A DNA stretch of 64,000 nt, from contig JAQFWX010000004.1 of assembly GCA_027605045.1 (NCBI GenBank), forward strand, positions 2,118,683 through 2,182,682, in the 5' to 3' direction. The notes below the pieces were generated by a model that saw only the letters and a list, made by a program, of their open reading frames with translations, ran no database searches and was not told the origin of the DNA. Below are positions 59,991 to 64,000 of the stretch, in pieces. How positions within the stretch are numbered: the first letter of the stretch is position 1; each line of letters starts with the position of its first letter. The translations under genes and the position numbers were made by a program. The DNA is from Phallus indusiatus (taxonomy: Eukaryota > Basidiomycota > Agaricomycetes > Phallales > Phallaceae).

Positions 59991-61356
59991 ATGGACAGCT
60001 CCGACTCTGCCCAGACAATCGAGGATATCGAGGAAGGGTCGCAACCCGGTCAAAGTATGTCCCAGACTTCAATACGCAGACGGCTCTCCAAACAACATGA
60101 ATCACTCCACGAGAAACAAGAGTCGGATATCGACAATATAAATAGAGAGATAGAGGCCTTTGAAGAAAGTCCCAATCAATCACCCGTCGTTGAAACAGGC
60201 ATTGACGGTCTTACAATAATACCCACACCACCACCCCTGCTCCCGCTCCGAAATACCACACTTTTTCTATACACATTCTATCACTTCTCATGGCATTCTC
60301 TGTTCTGGGAACGTTAGCACGTCTAGGTCTTCATGCCCTAGCCAGTTATCCTGGTCAGAGTATATTCCCACTCGCATGGGTGCAGGCAGTCGGATGTTTG
60401 GTGATGGGGTTCACTCTAGGAATCCGTGAACCTCTGGTTAATTTGTCCGTTTGTGGAAATACCATTATCGTATTAGGAATCTCTCTAACCTTTCACATTA
60501 AAAGTTACGGCCCATTGTTTACCGGTATCACCACAGGTGAGAGCGGGGTTCAACTCCTGTCGCGAACTAGCAGAAAACTCGTGAAATAGGGTTTTGTGGT
60601 TCTCTGACCACGTTCTCGAGCTGGCAGGAAGATGTCTTTGCCGCATGGTCAAACGAAGGAGGTCTACCCAAGTTATGGATTTACGATGTAGACCTTGTTC
60701 TTTTCATTAATAAGTGGAGAGGGAATCATTTACGATTTATACAGATTATGGACGGTTTGACTAGACTGTTGTTCACGCTTGCGGCATCCCTGTCTTCATT
60801 CGATCTGGGTCTACACCTAGGCAAGCAATTATCTCCCAGGTTACCTGTCCTGCCTTCTCCATCCACACCGCTGAGATGGATCATCACATGCCTTTCAATC
60901 GCGATCTACGTGCTCACAATTCCGTTCTTTGTTCGTCTCAATCACGCCTGGCGCCCATTGGCCACTACTGCCATCATGTTTTCCTTTCCTGGCACACTCA
61001 CACGATATATACTTTCTACCCAACTGAATCCCAAAATAAACGTTTTCCCCATAGGAACATTCCTCGCCAACCAATCTGCAACAGTCATACTTGGAATATG
61101 TCATATCCTACAACGAACTCCGTCGTTTCCGAATGCCGTTTCATGTTCCATTTTACAAGGAATCATTGATGGGTTCTGTGGTTGTTTGAGTACAGTCAGC
61201 AGCTTCGTTTCCGAAGTTCGTTTATTAAGGAGTCGCAATTCATGGATTTACATCGCGGCTTCTGTGTTGTGCGGACAGTTCCTTCTTTCCGTCTCTCTTG
61301 GTCCCGCATGGTGGTCTGGACGGATTCACGAAAATGTATTATGCTCATTTACATAG
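59991..61356 (+). CDS. FEX1: Two-domain fluoride exporter (FEX/CrcB), apparently frameshifted
   Basis: A plasma-membrane fluoride channel or exporter with two CrcB-like halves in one chain. The N-terminus MDSSDSAQTIEDIEEGSQPG has the disordered, charged form usual in fungi. The membrane part reads MAFSVLGTLARLGLHALASY, then IFPLAWVQAVGCLVMGF, with the motif TGFCGSLTTFSSW in half one and DGFCGCLSTVSSFVSEVRLL in half two, ending WWSGRIHENVLCSFT. The N-terminal frame and the membrane-domain frame do not match: one extra C in the run at 60234-60237 would join PTPPP to PAPAPKYHTF in the way seen in relatives, and no intron with proper sites bridges the shift. Either a real one-base deletion, a sequence error, or initiation at the ATG at 60290. 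All other joins are in frame. Confidence 0.8.
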
Positions 61357-61403
61357 ACATAGACAAAGATAACCCAAAACTTCACATAATTCGGCGAGCT
61401 ATT

Positions 61404-62275
61404 TTACGTCTGCTTTTTCGATGATGGCTCCTTCGACGTCTGGACTTGGGATGGAACAGCGGCGCGCCGGTTGTTCAGCCACCACAGGCCTCCAGTCAGA
61501 TAAGTCGCATATAGAACCCATGCGCAGTAGGGGGCCAGAAGATATGTCGTCTTTTGATAGAACATTGGGTCAATGTATTAAACAGATATCCTGGCTTAGT
61601 AATTTTACCTTATGGTTAGTCGCTTTATCCCATATGTTCTAACGAAGAAAAATGTTAGATTAAGGAGGGGAAAGATTTGATTAAACTCACGGTCATGGAG
61701 AACACCGCTCCTGTTAACAATATGTTGCACACGAGTGCCGCAAAGGTCTTCAAAAAAGAGATGTAGGTTTCCGGGGCATAAATCAGGAATCGACAATTAC
61801 CTTTCTCTTCCTGAAGAACAACGGAGTCCACGCCAAATTAAGACCCAATTGGAGCCAGTACAGCAAAAAACCTTGATAAAGTTTGGATCTACGCAATCTT
61901 TCAATCATCGGATTTGAAAAAGCCAGTTTTTTTGCCTACTTTTTGGAAGGCGATACCGTCGAATCGTGCATTTGCGCAACCAAATGTGCCGCCCAACCCA
62001 TGCATGCGTAAAGACCCATCCACACTATGGGAAACATTTGATTCGGAGGGACTCCGAGAGGTTTCTTCAAAGCCTAAAAGTGACGTTTACATGAGGTCAT
62101 GAATATTTCAAACGAGAAGAAGTTAATCTTCTCTTACTTTGTACCAATCGGAAGAAACACCTTGTCTTCCAGACATTCCAGACAAATTACCCAAAATGAT
62201 AGGAATGCATACAGAAATAATTTTCTCCCGACAAATTGCAATAAGTGGACTGGCGTTACCGGTGGCGAATTTCAT
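61404..62275 (-). CDS. TspO/MBR family membrane protein
   Basis: A five-helix tryptophan-rich sensory protein/translocator, in other species tied to porphyrin or sterol binding and stress response. It is hidden in small exons: MKFATGNASPLIAICREK, IISVCIPIILGNLSGMSG, WYKALKKPLGVPPNQMFPIV, WMGLYACMGWAAHLVAQMHD, YQGFLLYWLQLGLNLAWTPL, FFRKRK, TFAALVCNILLTGAVFSMT, the ten-residue exon NIWDKATNHK (61609-61638), and TTYLLAPYCAWVLYATYL with GGLWWLNN. The helix 1-2 loop PPN-FPIVW, LNLAWTPLFF and the PYCAW segment are clear TspO hallmarks. The tail is Ser/Lys-rich. The ATG at 62275 has an in-frame stop upstream. It is convergent with the fluoride exporter (48 bp). Confidence 0.85.
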
Positions 62276-62322
62276 TCTGGGTCAAATTGTTTGGGATAAA
62301 AGCCTTAAAACCTTTAGAAGCA

Positions 62323-63017
62323 TTACCTCCTTAGTTGTGGTCGCCTTTTATATTCAGATGCACGTACCCCCTGTAATGACGTAGTAGATTTACTTCCGCC
62401 CAGTTCTACCACTCTGAAGTTGCGTGCCTTATGGAATACAGATGCCGGTACAAACAACCTTTTACATTAGAACAGGCCATATCATTTGATTTACCTGTAA
62501 TAACTGCTGGTGAGTAACACTAAACATTACCAAACGGAATGGAGAATTACCTTAATAATGTATGAATAGAGATTCAAAGGCTTCAGACGTCATTGGAACG
62601 CTTGCGTAGTACTCAAGAACAATTGGGTGAAGAAATACAAAGAGTGCCTTCTCCGACTCTTTCTGAAGCATTTCAGGAGAATGTGAGCGTGATGTATGTT
62701 GGTTTGGGAGTAATTGAAGGATAGGGTGCTGATGACACCGCGGTAGCGGCTCCCAAGAAGAACGAATCTCAATCCTTCGATTGGCCCTTGATCATAAAGG
62801 CGCAATTGCTCGAAATAATCCTCATTATGACTTGCCATCAAATACAATCCAGCCAGTATCGGTAGCCGAGAACACACGCTCTATTGACGACTCTGTTGTC
62901 GGAGACGTAGCTGGCGAAACGCGACGGCCTAACACCGAACCCGCGTCCATGGATCAATCACTACAATCTGAAGACAGAAACGGCGTTCATGAAGATAACG
63001 AAGGGGTCTACCTATAA
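62323..63017 (+). CDS. Unknown coiled-coil protein (5' end unresolved)
   Basis: The first recognised exon starts after acceptor aaacctttag with KHYLLSCGRLLYSDARTPCN, then DVVDLLPPSSTTLKLRALWN and TDAG. The next exons give EQAISFDLPVITAEI, then QRLQTSLERLRSTQEQLGEE, IQRVPSPTLSEAFQENVSVI and, after a consensus gtatgt intron, GSQEERISILRLALDHKGAI, ending EDNEGVYL at 63015. The middle part is a coiled coil with heptad-like leucines. No initiator exon was found; it may overlap the TspO 5' region on the other strand. I do not recognise the family; a small complex subunit would fit the architecture but this is not supported. Confidence 0.6.
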
Positions 63018-63142
63018 TTCATAAAATTTAAAAATTACATTTAGTTACATGTATTGGTATGTATGTCTTATGTATATGGGTAATATTGCATAGTCAATGA
63101 TCAAGAAATCGATTTAAAATTAAAGTAAAATGAACATAAAAA

Positions 63143-64000
63143 TCATACCACCGCTAACTTTCGCTTCGCATTTTCATAAACTACATAACTTATAGAAACA
63201 CTGGGAACAACCTGGCAAAAGATAGGTTAGAAAAGTTTGCGTAGTATCCAAAGCGAAACAACGTACTTTTGCCAGTGTAGGGAATAACCCGCGATAAAAC
63301 CCACGTACACCATCTGTCGCCATAGTTTTCGACACTACATCCCATACACCGGTATAATGTTGTGGATGTCCAGGGCTACCGGATGCTTGCAACCTTGTCC
63401 GAACAAGATTTAAAGGATACACGCTCGTTGCGCCAATGCTCCCTGATATACTTCCAAACGCAAGTATAGCCATGACACCCGGTTCTTCTTTTCCTGTCGA
63501 TCGAAGATACGCCAATTTTAAAGCCTCAAATGTGGACATGTCAATAGCGGAATACGGGAATACGCCTACACTAAATTTTTAACCGCTACGTTCTTTTCGA
63601 GGCGAAGGTTTACTTACCAACAATGCCAATCTATAAATGAAAACGTGAGTCCAATGCTATCATCACGTAAAAGCGATTCCGTACTTGAAGTCCTCTATAA
63701 AATGCCCGAAATCCTTTTAGTTTCCACAGTCGACGAGCAGACGATGCGATGGTTCTTGTTTCATTGCTTGTGGAACTCATTATCTAAACTAAATTTGAAC
63801 ACGTGTTTACCACCATTATATTGAATACGCACCTGTGTTTTCAGAGTTTCGATGGGGTATATGACTTAAAATCGTCATCCACACCGAATACAACGTGAAT
63901 CTCAAGCATTAGACCTACAGAGTTGACTGGTAATTCCACCAATGCCACCAGATATGAAGCGTGACGTCCCGCTTATGTTCCGCGGGTCCTCAACATGATC
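63143..64000 (-). CDS. Mitochondrial carrier, SCaMC/Sal1-like (partial, right edge)
   Basis: An inner-membrane metabolite carrier, possibly the Ca-regulated ATP-Mg/phosphate type. Reading toward the end: FISGGIGGITSQL, VYPIETLKTQ (the Px[DE]xx[KR] signature, with PIETLK), then RLWKLKGFRAFYRGL, IGIVGVFPYSAIDMSTFEAL, SISGSIGATSVYPLNLVRTR (signature PLNLVR), YTGVWDVVSKTMATDGVRGF and VVPSVSISYVVYENAKRKLA, ending VV at 63143. That is repeats two and three; repeat one and any N-terminal EF-hands lie beyond the window edge. VPSVSISYVVYE strongly resembles SCaMC/Sal1. Confidence 0.85.

Noticed and set aside
61914..62102. Plus-strand frame MKKPVFLPTFWKAIPSNRAF
   Set aside because: It is the antisense of TspO exon 2, which carries the conserved PPNQMFPIVW motif.
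62590..62877. Minus-strand 95-codon frame
   Set aside because: It is antisense to the coiled-coil gene, whose plus-strand exons join with consensus sites.

Overview
The window is a stretch of fungal nuclear genome, most likely from a basidiomycete (Agaricomycetes-like). The evidence is very dense, short spliceosomal introns (mostly about 50-60 nt) in nearly every gene, and closest family resemblance to fungal forms of Sla1, Vid27, Erj5, Sec15, Nem1, the trifunctional histidine enzyme and the two-domain fluoride exporter. Most genes could only be read by joining exons across frames. I did this by hand from donor, acceptor and phase, so outer gene limits are firmer than each internal junction.

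Layout. 1-5.3 kb is a carbohydrate-use pair: an MFS sugar transporter (+) convergent with a secreted GH79 beta-glucuronidase-like enzyme (-), plus a possible third gene leaving the left edge. 5.8-14.1 kb: RING protein (+), AlaX-like tRNA editing protein (-), one-RRM U1A/U2B''-like protein (-), ceramide synthase (+), ESCRT-III Snf7 (+) and Nem1-like phosphatase (-). 14.8-22 kb: Rpn6 (+), DJ-1/Hsp31-like (-), Mob1 (+) and eRF3 (-). 22.1-33.7 kb: Sla1 (+), a large Sec7 ARF-GEF (-) and prefoldin 1 (+). 33.9-41.4 kb: TRAPPC2L (+), deoxyhypusine synthase (-), Vid27 (-), a small unknown protein (+) and an Erj5-type ER J-protein (+). 41.9-52.3 kb: glutamine synthetase (+), an unknown nuclear-looking protein (+), Idh1 (-), a membrane alpha/beta-hydrolase (+), an SDR (-) and pyruvate dehydrogenase E1 beta (+). 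52.4-64 kb: HIS4-type enzyme (-), tRNA-Gln (-), Sec15 (+), Arf1 (-), FEX fluoride exporter (+), TspO/MBR (-), an unknown coiled-coil protein (+) and a mitochondrial carrier running off the right edge (-).

The genes are mainly housekeeping and do not form one pathway. Several concern membrane traffic (Snf7, Sla1, Sec7, TRAPPC2L, Sec15, Arf1), others central nitrogen and carbon metabolism (glutamine synthetase, Idh1, Pdb1, His4). Arf1 is the expected substrate of the Sec7 GEF, but they lie 26 kb apart and no operon-like logic is implied.

I saw no CRISPR array, transposon, integrated virus or secondary-metabolite cluster. The points most worth a second look are an apparent one-base frameshift in the fluoride exporter, three inferred GC-AG introns, micro-exons of 13, 24 and 30 nt (one carrying the His of a J-domain HPD motif), a paired GATA-site arrangement upstream of glutamine synthetase, and an atypical RING zinc ligand.
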